NCBI GenBank assembly: GCA_963513935.1
Contig: OY740768.1
Coordinates: forward strand, 1,212,404-1,276,403
Direction of reading: 5' to 3'
Source: Aphrophora alni
Taxonomy: Eukaryota > Arthropoda > Insecta > Hemiptera > Aphrophoridae
Length of the DNA stretch: 64,000 bases
Shown piece by piece: positions 34,476 to 45,772 of this stretch; position 1 is the first letter of the stretch; the number at the start of each line of letters is the position of its first letter. The position numbers and the translations under genes are program-made. The notes below the pieces were generated by a model. It made no database searches, had not been told where the DNA came from, and saw only the letters and a program-made list of their open reading frames with translations.

Positions 34476-35577
34476 AATACCGACCAATTGCACTTTATCT
34501 AATCGGTTTGTAAAATATGTTTTATAATAGGTTTTCGAACGAGAATATTTTTTACCCTTTGAATGAGTTTTCCTTTAAATAATTCTAAATTTTCAAATAA
34601 ATGTACTTGCTCGTCATTTTAAAATATATAATTTAACTCAGAGAATACTGATAACAAAACCTCAGATATGTTACTTAAAAACAAATGTCGTTGTCCTAAT
34701 AAATACATAAATGAAACTAATCTTAGAGTAAATGCAATGATAACTAAATGTGTGTTATTACCATAAAACCTGAACAATAATAAAATAAAACGCCACATTT
34801 AACTTTTTTCTGTGGAATTTAAAAAAAAGTGTAAACATACAGCAACGAACGAAATGGCTTCCTTAATAATAAACATGTAACAAACACTCGCTTTATACTT
34901 TGAATGTTATCTTGTCTCACTCTACTCAATTATATAAATATACAGAATCTTTTTTAGCATACTTTGAAATAAACGTCTTTTGGAAACTGAGTCTGATTAA
35001 AAACGATTGAGAAATAATAAAAGAAGAATTTTCGATCACCATTTTCATTTTGCGAAATGGATTTCCATAAGTTGTAGATGTATAAACATTGTAAATTGAA
35101 TATGTAAACATGTATTCAATGCTAAAAGATCTTCCTGTGCCTTAAATTGTCCATTGCTACTCTTTGTTACAGTTTCTGTAATCACCTTCATACTTAATTT
35201 TATTTCATTTCTTTGTTGTTTCTCTTATTTTTTAAATACAAAACACAACATAAAAATACTACTTTAATAAACCAAACCGAATTACAACTTAAATTAAAAA
35301 TAAATACAGGTTTTATTTAATACACGGTAATCAAATCCCAATGTACGTTGGTACGAATTGTTAACAAAAATAAATTCTACTTAATGCACTGTTTTCAGTT
35401 ATTACATTTATTTTTGCACTAAGTGCCAATCACTGTGTATAAATGTGATTTGAGAAAATTGTCTGTGTTTTTTCAACAAGCAAATTTAAAGTCATCAACA
35501 AAATTAAAAAAAGTCGATAGATATTTCCTAGTATATTTTGTTTATTTAATTTTATTTCTATTATACTTACTTTAACT
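34473..35577. other. No gene seen
   Basis: AT-rich with no recognised feature. Confidence 0.45.
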
Positions 35578-35700
35578 TGTTAGTACCAGATAAATGAAGT
35601 AGTACATTACATTATACGCAATTTATTTTTTGGAGCGTTGTTTGCTAACGCACAGGTTTTTGCTCATTGGGATTCGATTTACGACGATATTTTTACGCTC
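35578..35700 (+). repeat. Dispersed repeat, pair with 31139-31260
   Basis: Second copy of the 120-bp family described at 31139, diverged but in the same block order. Confidence 0.6.
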
Positions 35701-37647
35701 CCCTTTCCTTTTAAGAGGACCCTTCTGGCACTTCTTTGACAAAATAACCGCAAGAATTTACATTATTAGAATTTCCTTTTAACCTGCTCAGTCTTTGGTT
35801 GGAAGAGAGACTAAGAAAGATCATCACCAAGAAATTGTTGAGCACGCAGTTTTGTTTTTGTACTCCTCAAAATCTTAAAAATTTAATCCTTTATGTGTAT
35901 TTTGATTTTACTTTTGATTTGACTACTTTGAGCAGAGTTATTTCACTCTCGAGTCGTGAAGTTTGGAGAACTATGATCCTTGACTTTAGTTTAGATTTTG
36001 AATCAACTTATTTACAAATACAATTAAATCACTAGAACAACTCAGGGTGTTTTATAAATGAGTAAATTGAATCAATTGTTTAAGAAGTGAAATAAAAATT
36101 ATATTACTTTTATATAATAATTATATTTTATTATATGTGTGTGTTTAAGAATCTACACACATTAAATCAAACACATAGTTTCCGTTTTATATTTAAACAT
36201 TTTATGATAAAAAAGGTTATTATATATTTTATACATACAAGACATTCTAATATATTATTAAAACAGGTTTTAAACTTGCAACCCCAATGAGAAATTCATA
36301 AATTTCTGAATTATGAATTTAATATATCATTAATAGAGATTTTGATTAATATATACTTTGAATATTTTACTGTTTTAAAAAATGTCGTGAATTATCGACA
36401 AAAATTAAATTTCATTTTTCTTTACTTTTTTACCACTAGTTGTTACTTTTGATATTGTTTTTTTGAAAAAGCATAAAATTTGTGAGTAAAATACAACCAT
36501 TTTTATTTTTAAACTAATAATATTAGTGCATTGTTTTAGTTTGAAACATGTAAATTACGTGTTTTCTGAAAAAAACCTGAGATATTCACAAAACTATTGT
36601 CGGATTCATATTAGGCATAACAATTGTCAGTTGTGTTAAAAACTTGCCCTTGTAATAAGCTTTCATGTGATATAAGACAGTTCAATTTATTATTTTAAAT
36701 ATCACATTCAAATATGAGTTTGACACAAACCAACTTCCACTTTTTTAGAGCTTTTCTAACAGAAGGTTTGGAGTATAAGAACAGATGCTCATATTTAATT
36801 TTGTATGAGTATGGCTTTAAGTGTGTATGCTTTTAAACTAATGTAGTTTGAAGATTTGCTAAAAAGTGAAGAATAAGCATTCCAAAATTTTAAATTTACT
36901 ATCCAAATTTCTTTCAGACAGTCTTTTAAGGGCCAGTAGTGAAAATTAAGTAATGTTTTTTGAATTTACTAAATGAATTTACAGTTAAGAACGATCATTA
37001 CCCAGAAGAAAGTGTCAAGTTTTGGTTTATTATTTCTCAAGAAAAATTAACCCTAGCCAACAAATTGTCAGAGAAACACTGCATTTTTAATAATAACACT
37101 GTCTAAGAAGAGCCAGAAAATTTCATTGTAATCGCAGATACACATCGTTCTTTTTAAAAATAGTTATAAAAAACACTATCTTGTAAACAATAGATCTGTT
37201 AACATGCAGAACCAGTCGTGACGTCACAAACAAGTCAGGCAATCTCATAGCTACATTCGGTAGCCATGGAAATCGATATCCGATAGATAGTAACTTTAGT
37301 ACAGTCTCGTCAAGATTCCAAGTTCACTTTCTTCCTATAGAGAGAGAGAGTACTGTGATTTTGTACAAAAATATTGATGTTGAGATTTTTGTAAATTTGT
37401 AAACAGTGTAGAATGTAGAAAACGTTGCGGAGACTGATAATTTACCTCTGTGTTAAAGTCTTTTAACAAAATGTATCCATGTTAAAAAACATACTTGACC
37501 ATAAAAACTGCCTTTTAGAAACCGCCACAACAATGTTGATCACATGCCAGGGTGGTATATTACCATATTTTAAAGTAAAATACTATTTCTGGTTATTCCT
37601 TAATCATAAATTTCGTGGGATAATGATAAATTCTTTATGTTTTTTGA
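35701..37647. other. No gene seen; CRE-like palindrome
   Basis: AT-rich. A GTGACGTCAC palindrome (CRE-type core TGACGTCA) at about 37218-37227 and a short GA run at 37341-37350 are the only regulatory-looking signals. No linked gene is recognised. Confidence 0.35.
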
Positions 37648-37709
<62 letters not shown>

Positions 37710-37710
37710 A
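37648..37710. repeat. (TG)n-(AG)n compound microsatellite
   Basis: About 25 TG units followed by about 5 AG units. The open frames across it encode only dipeptide repeats. Confidence 0.97.
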
Positions 37711-38064
37711 AGTAATTCCAAGGTATTGGACTATTATAACTTCTTTTCACGTAGTAGAAGTACGAAATTCTGTTCTTGGCACTTATTGTGGTATACAGAG
37801 TGATCAAAAAAGGGAAAATTAACCTGAGCTGGAATAACGGATGTTTTACGATCGGTCTGCTAAAATTTGAAAAAGAATTATAAATGTCCGAAAATGGTAA
37901 TTGAACAAATGGTACTGTATATTTTTCTTGTTTAAAAAACCAGATGTAAATCTATAAATATAACGAACTCATTTTTGTATTCTTGTTTAAAGTTGTATGC
38001 AGTTTAAAAAAAATTAAAACGCAAGTCGTCCAAATTAATTAATTAACTCATTAACTGCGGGTGG

Positions 38065-38325
38065 TTACCTATAGTGGTGTTTGATCTGAAGGGGAGAAGT
38101 GGTGTACGATCTCAAATGGTAGGAGCAACCAGGTTTTACTTGATTAGGCTTATCATAGATTAAAGCATATCTCCGGTCATTTAAGTGGTGATATTTCTCC
38201 ACATCTATACAATTAATATGGTAATGTATATTTCTGATAGGACGAACGTAAACAATTGCAGTAGATTTTTCTGCCAATCCTAGCATTGTCTTAACTTCTG
38301 TTGACGCGTTTCTGATTAACTCCAT
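38065..38325 (-). CDS. Unrecognised 86-codon open frame overlapping a hammerhead-like motif
   Basis: An ATG-started minus-strand frame with a balanced, protein-like composition (MELIRNASTEV..., IVYVRPIRNIHYHINCIDVE, LNDRRYALIYDKPNQV), unlike the AT-driven frames around it. I do not recognise a domain. Its first codons coincide with the hammerhead-like motif at 38303-38331, so the ATG may be accidental and the frame could belong to a mobile element whose control region is that motif. A TATACAGAGTG transposon-end motif lies about 270 bp away at 37793. No intact gene structure is seen. Confidence 0.3.
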   Translation of the reverse strand: MELIRNASTEVKTMLGLAEKSTAIVYVRPIRNIHYHINCIDVEKYHHLNDRRYALIYDKPNQVKPGCSYHLRSYTTSPLQIKHHYR

Positions 38326-38331
38326 CTTCAG
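38303..38331 (-). ncRNA. Hammerhead-like motif with fully paired stem II
   Basis: CUGAAGA, UGG-AGUUAA-UCA hairpin (U-A, G-C, G-U), GAA, ACGCGU (perfect self-complement), C. Here the base after the core (U) can pair, so no extra unpaired U is needed. Stem I is short (UU/AA plus an outer CUU/AAG). Confidence 0.5.
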
Positions 38332-38394
38332 AATCTGTAAAGCACTGCTTCGTCCTATAAAAAAGTCGTCTTATATACATAACTACTTCTCCTT

Positions 38395-38546
38395 ACTCCT
38401 ACCTATATGCCCCACCCACAGAAGATCTGTGATTTGTTGACACGTTATTGGATAGTCAAAACTAAAAGAGAGAATTATGGATAAAATAATGTAGCAACAG
38501 GATATCTAAAGATCACACAAGAGGGTGGAGCATACAGGTAGGGGAG
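38395..38546. repeat. Inverted repeat, ~23-bp arms
   Basis: ACTCCTACCTATATGCCCCA at about 38395-38414 is mirrored by GGTGGAGCATACAGGTAGGG at about 38524-38543, with two or three mismatches. The spacer has no gene. It may be the remains of a small foldback element. Confidence 0.6.
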
Positions 38547-38807
38547 AGACAGCTATTTTAAGGGGTAACAGCTTTTGAAAATTTCGTTAATCAAAAAATC
38601 GTCAGCAAATGTTCAGACATTCCTAGGCGTGTCAAAAGAATGTACACATTTTGGTGGTGATCAAATTAGCCCATAATTTCAAACATTCTCATTTTCGATC
38701 GACTAATAAAAAATAAAAATGGGGGCTTTAATATTCATGTATCAATTATGATGATATAACACTATTTAATTATTCTCTGTTTGAAATTATTTGTTAATGA
38801 TGGAAGT

Positions 38808-39243
38808 TAAATTTTATTATTATGCATTTTTCGGACATTTGCCATCATTTGTGTGTTAAAAATCAAAACACGACGTTTCGGGAATAAGAATCAATTCCCG
38901 TTATCAAGTGACTAAAAACTAAAGAAACATGAAACTAGAAACTAACCCTATGTAAGAAGTAAAATTAAATATGAATACCGCCAACCTTAATATCTAAGCA
39001 TGCATCCCAGCATGTTTTTTTGACTTCTCAGTTTTAGCTCTGGGATGCATGCTTAGATATTAAGGTTGGTGGTATTCATATTTAATTTTACTTCTTACAT
39101 AGGCTTAGTTTCTAGTTTCATGTTTCTTTAGTTTTTAGTCACTTGATAACGGGAATTAATCCTTATTCCCGAAACGTCGTGTTTTGATTTTTAACACACA
39201 AATGATGGCAAATATCCGAAAAATGCATAATAATAATATTTAA
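38808..39243. mobile_element. Foldback element, ~200-bp arms
   Basis: Arms 38808-39010 and 39040-39243 are reverse complements with few mismatches; the spacer is only 29 bp. Each arm contains a degenerate hammerhead-like motif: CACUUGAUAAC, GGGAAU...AUUCCC hairpin (6 bp), GAAACGUCGUG (38868-38910 minus, 39140-39180 plus). An inverted repeat this long with a very short spacer would form a strong hairpin in RNA and could feed small RNA pathways. No protein is encoded. Confidence 0.75.
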
Positions 39244-39855
39244 TTATGTTATTAGTTTTTGTTTGAAATGCTGAATTATCACTAGTTTTGACATATTGAG
39301 TAAAAGCGTTAAAACGACTGCTGCAAAAGTGATTCTGAAAGTAAACGTGGTTTTCGTTTTGTTTTTAATATCAAACATCCAATTATTGAAAAACAGCTTT
39401 AATTTGTTCTTTCTAGAGACTTTATGTTTACAGAAAATATTAACTTCTTTTATAGAATTAAAATGTCACCCATGCTGCTCTCCTAAAAAACCAATTATGG
39501 AACTAAAATTAAGCCTCTGAAAATGAACCCTAAGAAACAATAAATAAGGGGAGAAGAAAAGAATTGTTTAAATAACAAAACGAGAAGAAAGAAGTTGCTT
39601 TTTAGGGTTATTAACAGAAAGCTAAAGTCTAATTTAAGCAATGGTTTAAAGAAAGTAAAAGAATATTAATGAAGACTTTTCTTTACAAAATGAAAAGATA
39701 AAAGTACAATCGTTGTATATTGTAACGATCTCTACGTACAGAAAACCTCATGGAAACGTTGGTTCATGAAATGTGCATTGATCATATATGTATCATTTGT
39801 GTATTAGTTATTACTATTTACAGGATGTTTGAATAGTATGGAAACTCCATGATTA
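39244..39855. other. No gene seen
   Basis: AT-rich, short frames only. Confidence 0.4.
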
Positions 39856-40139
39856 CTGTTTATTATGTCACTTACCTCCAGCAATCCTTTTGAAGTTTTC
39901 CTCAAATTAAATTTTTAATTTCACATCACAATTAAAAACATTCAAGACGAAAAAAATGGACAAAAAAAATTATTTTTGTTGTATTGTTTGTTTTGTCGTG
40001 TTGAATGGTTGCAATTGTGCGTTTATAATCATCTGACGATGGACGAATAATGTCCAAAACACGTGTTGTGAAATTAAGAATTTAATTTGAAAAAAAGTTC
40101 AAAAGAATTGCTGGCGGTAAGCGACATAATAAACAATTG
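39856..40139. mobile_element. Foldback element with hammerhead-like motif inside
   Basis: Arms of about 70 bp: 39856-39925 (TGTTTATTATGTCACTTACC...) and 40069-40139 (...GGCGGTAAGCGACATAATAA). The right arm starts directly after the motif at 40033-40067, so the motif lies at the inner edge of one arm only. The spacer is otherwise AT-rich and non-coding. Confidence 0.7.
40033..40067 (+). ncRNA. Hammerhead-like motif, GAAA changed to AAAA
   Basis: CUGACGA, U, GGAC-GAAUAAU-GUCC hairpin (4 perfect pairs), AAAA in place of GAAA, CACGUGU. ACACGUGU is a perfect self-complement. The missing core G predicts loss of activity. Confidence 0.45.
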
Positions 40140-43100
40140 TTTGAGAAGCATATCCAGTGTGCTCTAGATTACCAATTTTCTATGATTACGTTTAAATGAA
40201 GAACAAAAAATAAAAAAAGAATTTCATTTCATAACTTCAAAAGGTCAATATTTTCAAATCTGAACACGATGATGGGGCCATTGTGGTACTTACACAGCTC
40301 GTTTAAATGAAAAACTGAAAACAAACTAGAACTCTGTTACGGGTTGTGAGTGCTATTATGGTACTTATCCGGCTCATCATACAATGTATTACGAGCTGAT
40401 TCTATAAATGTATTACCAAAAGTTGTGACAAAATTTTTCTGAATCTTTTTACTGTGTATTATCACTAGTTTCGTAACGCAGCTAAACCCTATTGGGCCTC
40501 GTGTATTTGTCTGTCTAAACAGTCTTCACTCGCTTTTTCGTGTCAGGGAAGCTGAATGTGAATAAGACTCCACTAATTATACTTGTGTTGGGATTCAGGT
40601 CTGTCAATAAAAAACTAACCGCCAATTGTATATTTTTTATTAGGTTTTCTGAGTGTTATTATGGTACTATATGAGCACACTATACTTCCCTATAATTTTT
40701 CATTGAGACCACATCGATAACTGACTGACGATTTGTTGCAAATCAATTTTTCAGTTTCTTGAGAGTTTAAATGTACAAAAACGGATTACTAAATTTTTTT
40801 TTGAATACACAAATAGCCTGTAATACGTCTAGCGGATGAGTCAAATATATAAGTTAATACGGACTTAACTTTATAGATTAATAAGATTTTTTTTTTTTTT
40901 TTATGATTAAAGTTTTGTAAAACAGAGGCCTATAAATATGTTAAAACCATTGATCTGTCGAAGAAGCTAAACTAAAGTGGAAATCATAAAATGTAAAACT
41001 AATTTCACTAAAAATATGTTAACGTATATTTTATATTAATATAATTCCACATTTTAAAATGATTTTCCTTACTTTAGAAAGGTTTGTTTTCACAGAATAT
41101 TTAATTTAGAAACTTAAATGATTGACTGGATGTATCTAATGATTTTAATGTTTTGTAAATTCGATCAAAAGATTGCATTTAATTTTTTAATTAAAGTTTC
41201 ACCAACTTTAGAGAGCTATAAAACAGTTGCATATATAAAATATTTATCTTCCTGTAGCTAAAACTGAATCATCAACACACCCAATAATAATGTAAGAACT
41301 AATAGTTATTGCCTCATGTAAATATTTTGTAAAATTAACAGTTTTTGAAGTTTAATACCTACCCCACTTTGAAATAAGTAAAGGAAATTCTTTCATACTT
41401 TTTCTCAAATTAGGTCTTCATAAATACTTGACATTTTCCATGATACCATTAAGTGTGAGACTTAATATTGCGTATTCGCAGTGGGTTCATTGTAATTATT
41501 AAAATTCCAAACGAAATGTAACTCTCATACTAACTGTAAAAATTGAATGTAATTTTTCGAAACTGTCATATAGTTTTGAAATAATATTTTTATTAAAGTT
41601 AAATGTAAATTTTGTTGGCGCTTTTAGCTTTACCTTAAAAAGCAATTTAATTTGCTATGAAGTCGTTCTTTTTGTATTTTGAATATGCCTAATAGTACCA
41701 CAGTTTTGGGGGTCAGGTAAAATTCAGTTCAACGTTAAATGCGTCTCTCAGATTAGTCAAATATTTTAAAAACGGTTTAGTGTTCTTATTTCACAAATTT
41801 AAGATTTTATCATTAAAAAGTCTCAATACGTTGCGACACCATTTTGGTTTGTCATCCAAAAATATTTCGTATGAGCCATTAATTTTGTCTTTGTGCTTTT
41901 TTATTTGAAATGTCACAAGATGAAGGTTCCTATTTGAATATTTTAAGTACCCAGGAATTACGTCCTTTAAGGGAGGTGCTAAATTCCAAGCTATCATAAA
42001 AGATAGCAGGTGACCTAGTTAACAGTCCTAAAAAGGTTTGGCTCTATTTAAGTTGATACAAAAGTTAAGGTGGGGAGGGACTTTAGTAACACTATAAACT
42101 TTTTCATTAGTGTTGTCATGAAGAATTAGCTCCTGAAGTTTTGTAAATCCCTTTATATATACATCAATGGTAATTATGAGGAAATATTAACATTAGTACG
42201 CTTTCAAATTGGGCCACATTGGATAAAATTAACTTTCATTTAAATGCAGTCAGAATTTTCGTGATTGTCTAAATCGATGTTACAACTTCATCTTAGTATT
42301 ACAGATGTAATATCCATTAATGGGAAATATGCAGTGTTTTGTACTGTAATGGTAAAGATTAAATGTTATTTTAAGAGACTAGGAAACTAAACAATTCACC
42401 GTCTAAGCAACTTCAATTACAAACATCGACAATGGTTGATAACTTTCATATGTCTATTAGAAGTTTAAATAATATTATCATATAAACTGAAAAAAGTAAT
42501 TTTCAACATGGCGCATAGTGGGGCAAAATCACAAAAATGTGGTCAAATTATTAAACAGTTTTTTAATTTTGATAAAACCTTGTATACAAGGTTTTTGAGG
42601 TTGTTAATTACGATTCTACATTTAAAATTTCAAAAAAATGGCGGACTAAAAATTATAAAATCTATCTAGTCCATCAATTTGTATTGCACTTTGTACATAG
42701 GTATTTTAGTGGGTGCTGATTATGATTCCAAAGTTAAAATTGTAAAAAAACCAAATTAGTGGATCTATTATGGAGGACTGTAAATAAAAGAACAGAAACT
42801 AAAACCTTTAGACTAAAATAATAAATAATAATTACAAGACTGATATACGATCGGGGATTTACATACACGTTAAAAGAATAGTAAGTTAACTTTTTGAATG
42901 TTAGTCAACTTTTGGGGATTTTGCCCCCTGTGTGCCGTCTGTACGTTGTTGATGTCTGGAAGGTAAGCACGATAGCGAGTGTAAAGATTAAACCTTAAGG
43001 AATTGTGATATCCACCCCTTACAATCCAATAGATTCGGAATAGGCATATGTAATTTGTTATTTAATAAAAACCTTTCAAGTGATATTAACAATACTTTCA

Positions 43101-43342
43101 ATTATAAATATGGTTTTATTATGTATTAACTTCATCATCTATAAATATTTATTATCGTTCAAATGTCAAAATTATATTTAAAGAATATGTATTTCTTCTA
43201 AAGTCAAAATATTAGTAAAACTTGAGGTACACTGTTTTAAAACGTTTTCAGTTGTAAATAGTTTATGAATTTCATACCGACTGACTAATTTAAGTATGAT
43301 GCTTGAAATATATTGAAAAATCTTGATTTTATATTTTTTCAG
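40140..43342. other. No gene recognised; one weak open frame
   Basis: AT-rich. 41791-41997 (minus) is a 68-codon ATG-started frame (NLHLVTFQIKKHKDKINGSY...) with plausible composition but no recognised domain. Short relics of the 8.2-kb dispersed family may occur near 40340-40420 (GCTATTATGGTACTTAT). Confidence 0.4.
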
Positions 43343-43602
43343 CGAATATGGTTATAACTCGGAACTGCGTCGATTTCGGACAATTTTCAGTTCCAATTAG
43401 CGTTAAAATCAGTAGAGACCCACAAGTTGTCGTTGAATATTGTAAGAAATTACAACTAAATAAGTCTAGAAACTATATCTTTCGTATTGCCGTGCAGAAA
43501 AATAATGTTATAACTTGGGAATTACTGTACATTGTACCAAGACAAACCCTGATCAGATATAGTATCTATACAGGAAAAGAAATCACAAGGGAAATCGGAT
43601 AA
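43343..43602 (+). CDS. Candidate 3'-terminal exon, unknown protein
   Basis: The frame follows a good splice-acceptor context (TTTTATATTTTTTCAG ending at 43342) and runs to a TAA at 43600-43602, about 86 codons. The composition is protein-like: VDFGQFSVPISVKISRDPQV, KSRNYIFRIAVQKN, WELLYIVPRQTLIRYSIY. It is not repetitive. An ATG lies five bases into the frame, so it could also be a small single-exon gene. I do not recognise the family and see no matching upstream exon or strong polyadenylation signal close by. A piece of a transposon protein is an alternative. Confidence 0.35.
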
Positions 43603-43671
43603 GTGGTATTTGAGTTAGCTTACATTAGGCAAACAGACAGAGAGGCTTTGCGTTTTATATAACTATAGATG

Positions 43672-43855
43672 AAATAATATTTCCAGTGAAAAATATACGA
43701 TATAGACTGGAATTGAACCCAAAACCTTTAGGTTTAGGCACCAATGCTCTACAAACTGAGCTATCCTTGATCGCTTCCAATCATAGGGCGTACACTTCTC
43801 ACTTGATTTTGATTTTGCTGCAGTTTCTAACTTATCAAATCAATTACCTCGTTAC
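43672..43855 (-). repeat. tRNA-derived repeat, copy A (left arm of inverted pair)
   Basis: Minus strand contains A box GATAGCTCAGTTTGTAGAGC and B box GGGTTCAATTCCA at tRNA-like spacing. It is the reverse complement of 44078-44266 over about 185 bp, including non-tRNA sequence on both sides. The acceptor stem is degraded, so it is a SINE-like copy rather than a working tRNA. Confidence 0.7.
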
Positions 43856-43959
43856 AAACGACATTGAAACTAATATTTACTCAAGTTGCAGCTCTTAGCT
43901 ATGTATTCATTGATTTTACCGTTTATATGTTTTTTTTATAGCAACTAGTGTTGTTGATT

Positions 43960-44077
43960 AAATAATACTTCAAGTGAAAAATATAAGACATAGACTGGGA
44001 ATTGAATCCTGGACCTTCGGCTTTACCCTACCCGCCACTGCTCTACCAAATGGTCTATCCTTAATCCCTTCCCAGCA
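43960..44077 (-). repeat. tRNA-derived repeat, copy B (truncated)
   Basis: Same family, minus strand: an A box with GACCATTTGGTAGAGCAGTG and a B box GGATTCAATTCCC. It lies between copies A and C and is more diverged. It ends at the start of copy C. Confidence 0.65.
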
Positions 44078-44266
44078 GTAACGAGGCGAGGTAATTTATT
44101 TGATAACTCGAAAATTACAGCAAAAACAAAATCAAGTGAGAAGTGTACGCCCTATGCTGGGAAGCGCCTAAGGATAGCTCAGTTGGTAGAGCATTGACGC
44201 GTAAACCTGAAGGTTTTGGGTTCAATTCCAGTCTATATCGTATATTTTTCACTTTAAATATTATTT
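44078..44266 (+). repeat. tRNA-derived repeat, copy C (right arm)
   Basis: Plus strand: a body of about 75 bp, then GGATAGCTCAGTTGGTAGAG (D arm, A box), an anticodon-arm region, and GGGTTCAATTCCAG (T arm, B box) ending near 44240. In usual SINEs the tRNA part comes first; here the shared body precedes it, so either the unit boundaries differ or the promoter sits at the 3' side of the repeated block. Confidence 0.7.
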
Positions 44267-44607
44267 AATTATTCTTAAAATATGTATAAGTGTTAAAATC
44301 AAATATAGATGATTTTGAAGAAATTGTTCTAAGCTGCCTTTTCTAAACAAATATAGGCGGTAGAACATTGGTGTTAAATTATAACTTTGCAGCGGTATCG
44401 TTATTACAATATAATAAGTTATATAGTATATAATGTATTTTAATTGAAACATTTTGAACCTTGTGTAAGATATTTTAATGATGCATGGTAACAATTTGTC
44501 TTGATAGTGGTTGCAAAGTTATATTCATCTACTGAAATGTCTAAGTGAATAGGATACTTAAAGATAAAAACATTTAGTTATTTTGCTCTCACTTGCATGA
44601 CATAAAA
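44267..44607. other. No gene seen
   Basis: AT-rich. Confidence 0.4.
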
Positions 44608-44706
44608 CCCTTACGTCACACCGCTTACCCGTAAAACATCCCTCCTCTACATTTCGGAGTGTGTTTTAAATTTAAACAAAACGAAACAACATTTTATTGC
44701 TTTCTT
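44608..44706 (+). repeat. Dispersed repeat (family with 47915-48185 and 53300-53545)
   Basis: Shares CACACCGCTT, GTAAAACATCCCTC, TTTCGGAGTGTGTTT and TTTAAACAAAACGAAACAA blocks with 53300-53400, and weaker matches with 47921-47990. Confidence 0.6.
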
Positions 44707-45308
44707 TAACATTTTATTTTACTTTTACACCTACAAATAACTTTCTTACACCTTTATATTTTAAAGTTGACTTTCTTACTTTAACATTTTAATCACTTGT
44801 ACCACCTTAAGGTCTGAAACAGAATTTTGTCTGTCTGTCTCAATTTCGCCTTCAGTCTCCATTATTTTCAAATTTTGACTCGGCTAGATTAATAAAGCGT
44901 ATTTCAATACTTTAAAATAAGATTGGAAAAAAAACAAAGTTGTTAAATTGATTTTTAAAGAATTACATTTCAATTTTCTTCCCCAACGTTTTAAACCTTA
45001 ATATGTCTTGCTCTATAAACAAAAACTTTATAAATATTTTGTCTAAAATTATTAGAGCGGTTAACAAGGGGGAAGGGGCAGTGTACAGCAAGCTAGAAGG
45101 ACGTGACCTGAATTTCGTATCAGACATGCATTCATGTTATACTCTTCATACAAAGAATGTATATATAAAAGGATGTTAATAGGTGTTACATATTTAAAGT
45201 AAATTTAAATTTGGGCTTTCAATGTAAGATGTGTTGTTTAACTCTTTAAAAGACTGGTTAATTTGTTTAATAAAATCACTCCGAAATGTGAAGTTTGGGG
45301 GCTTTTAG
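44707..45308. other. No gene seen
   Basis: AT-rich sequence up to the assembly gap. Confidence 0.4.
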
Positions 45309-45508
45309 NNNNNNNNNNNNNNNNNNNNNNNNNNNNNNNNNNNNNNNNNNNNNNNNNNNNNNNNNNNNNNNNNNNNNNNNNNNNNNNNNNNNNNNNNNNN
45401 NNNNNNNNNNNNNNNNNNNNNNNNNNNNNNNNNNNNNNNNNNNNNNNNNNNNNNNNNNNNNNNNNNNNNNNNNNNNNNNNNNNNNNNNNNNNNNNNNNNN
45501 NNNNNNNN
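45309..45508. other. Assembly gap (200 N)
   Basis: Unknown bases. The flanking (GA)n run suggests the assembler stopped in a microsatellite; the true gap size is not known. Confidence 0.99.

Positions 45509-45578
<70 letters not shown>
45509..45578. repeat. (GA)n microsatellite next to the gap
   Basis: Perfect GA repeat of about 35 units, probably longer inside the gap. Confidence 0.97.
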
Positions 45579-45580
<2 letters not shown>

Positions 45581-45679
45581 ATACTAAGACTACATTAAGA
45601 AAGGTGTAGGTCCAGCTAGGCTCCTCGAGTCCGCCACATCAGCCCTCACTGAGGGTTAAAGTGATATTATATGACCGTC

Positions 45680-45772
45680 TATACCTATTATCTCAATGGT
45701 TACGGCGACCTTCCCCTGATAAAGGATTAGTTTCGAAAGTTGTGGGTTCGAATCCCACATAAGACACAATAT
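45680..45772 (+). repeat. tRNA-Ser/Leu-like sequence (SINE head or tRNA pseudogene)
   Basis: The T arm is perfect: GTGGG-TTCGAAT-CCCAC, with a B box. Upstream, CAATGGTTACGGCGA matches the D loop of long-variable-arm tRNAs, and CCTT...AAGG encloses a CCCTGA-containing loop with a possible TGA anticodon. A 15-nt variable region fits a class II tRNA. No paired acceptor stem is seen, and a T-rich run follows (a possible pol III stop). A SINE or pseudogene is more likely than an active tRNA. Confidence 0.5.

Noticed and set aside
37218..37350. CRE palindrome plus GA run as a promoter
   Set aside because: No gene or transcript start can be linked to it; short matches of this size occur by chance.
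45238..45609. Frames across the N gap and GA repeat
   Set aside because: Mostly unknown bases and dipeptide repeats.
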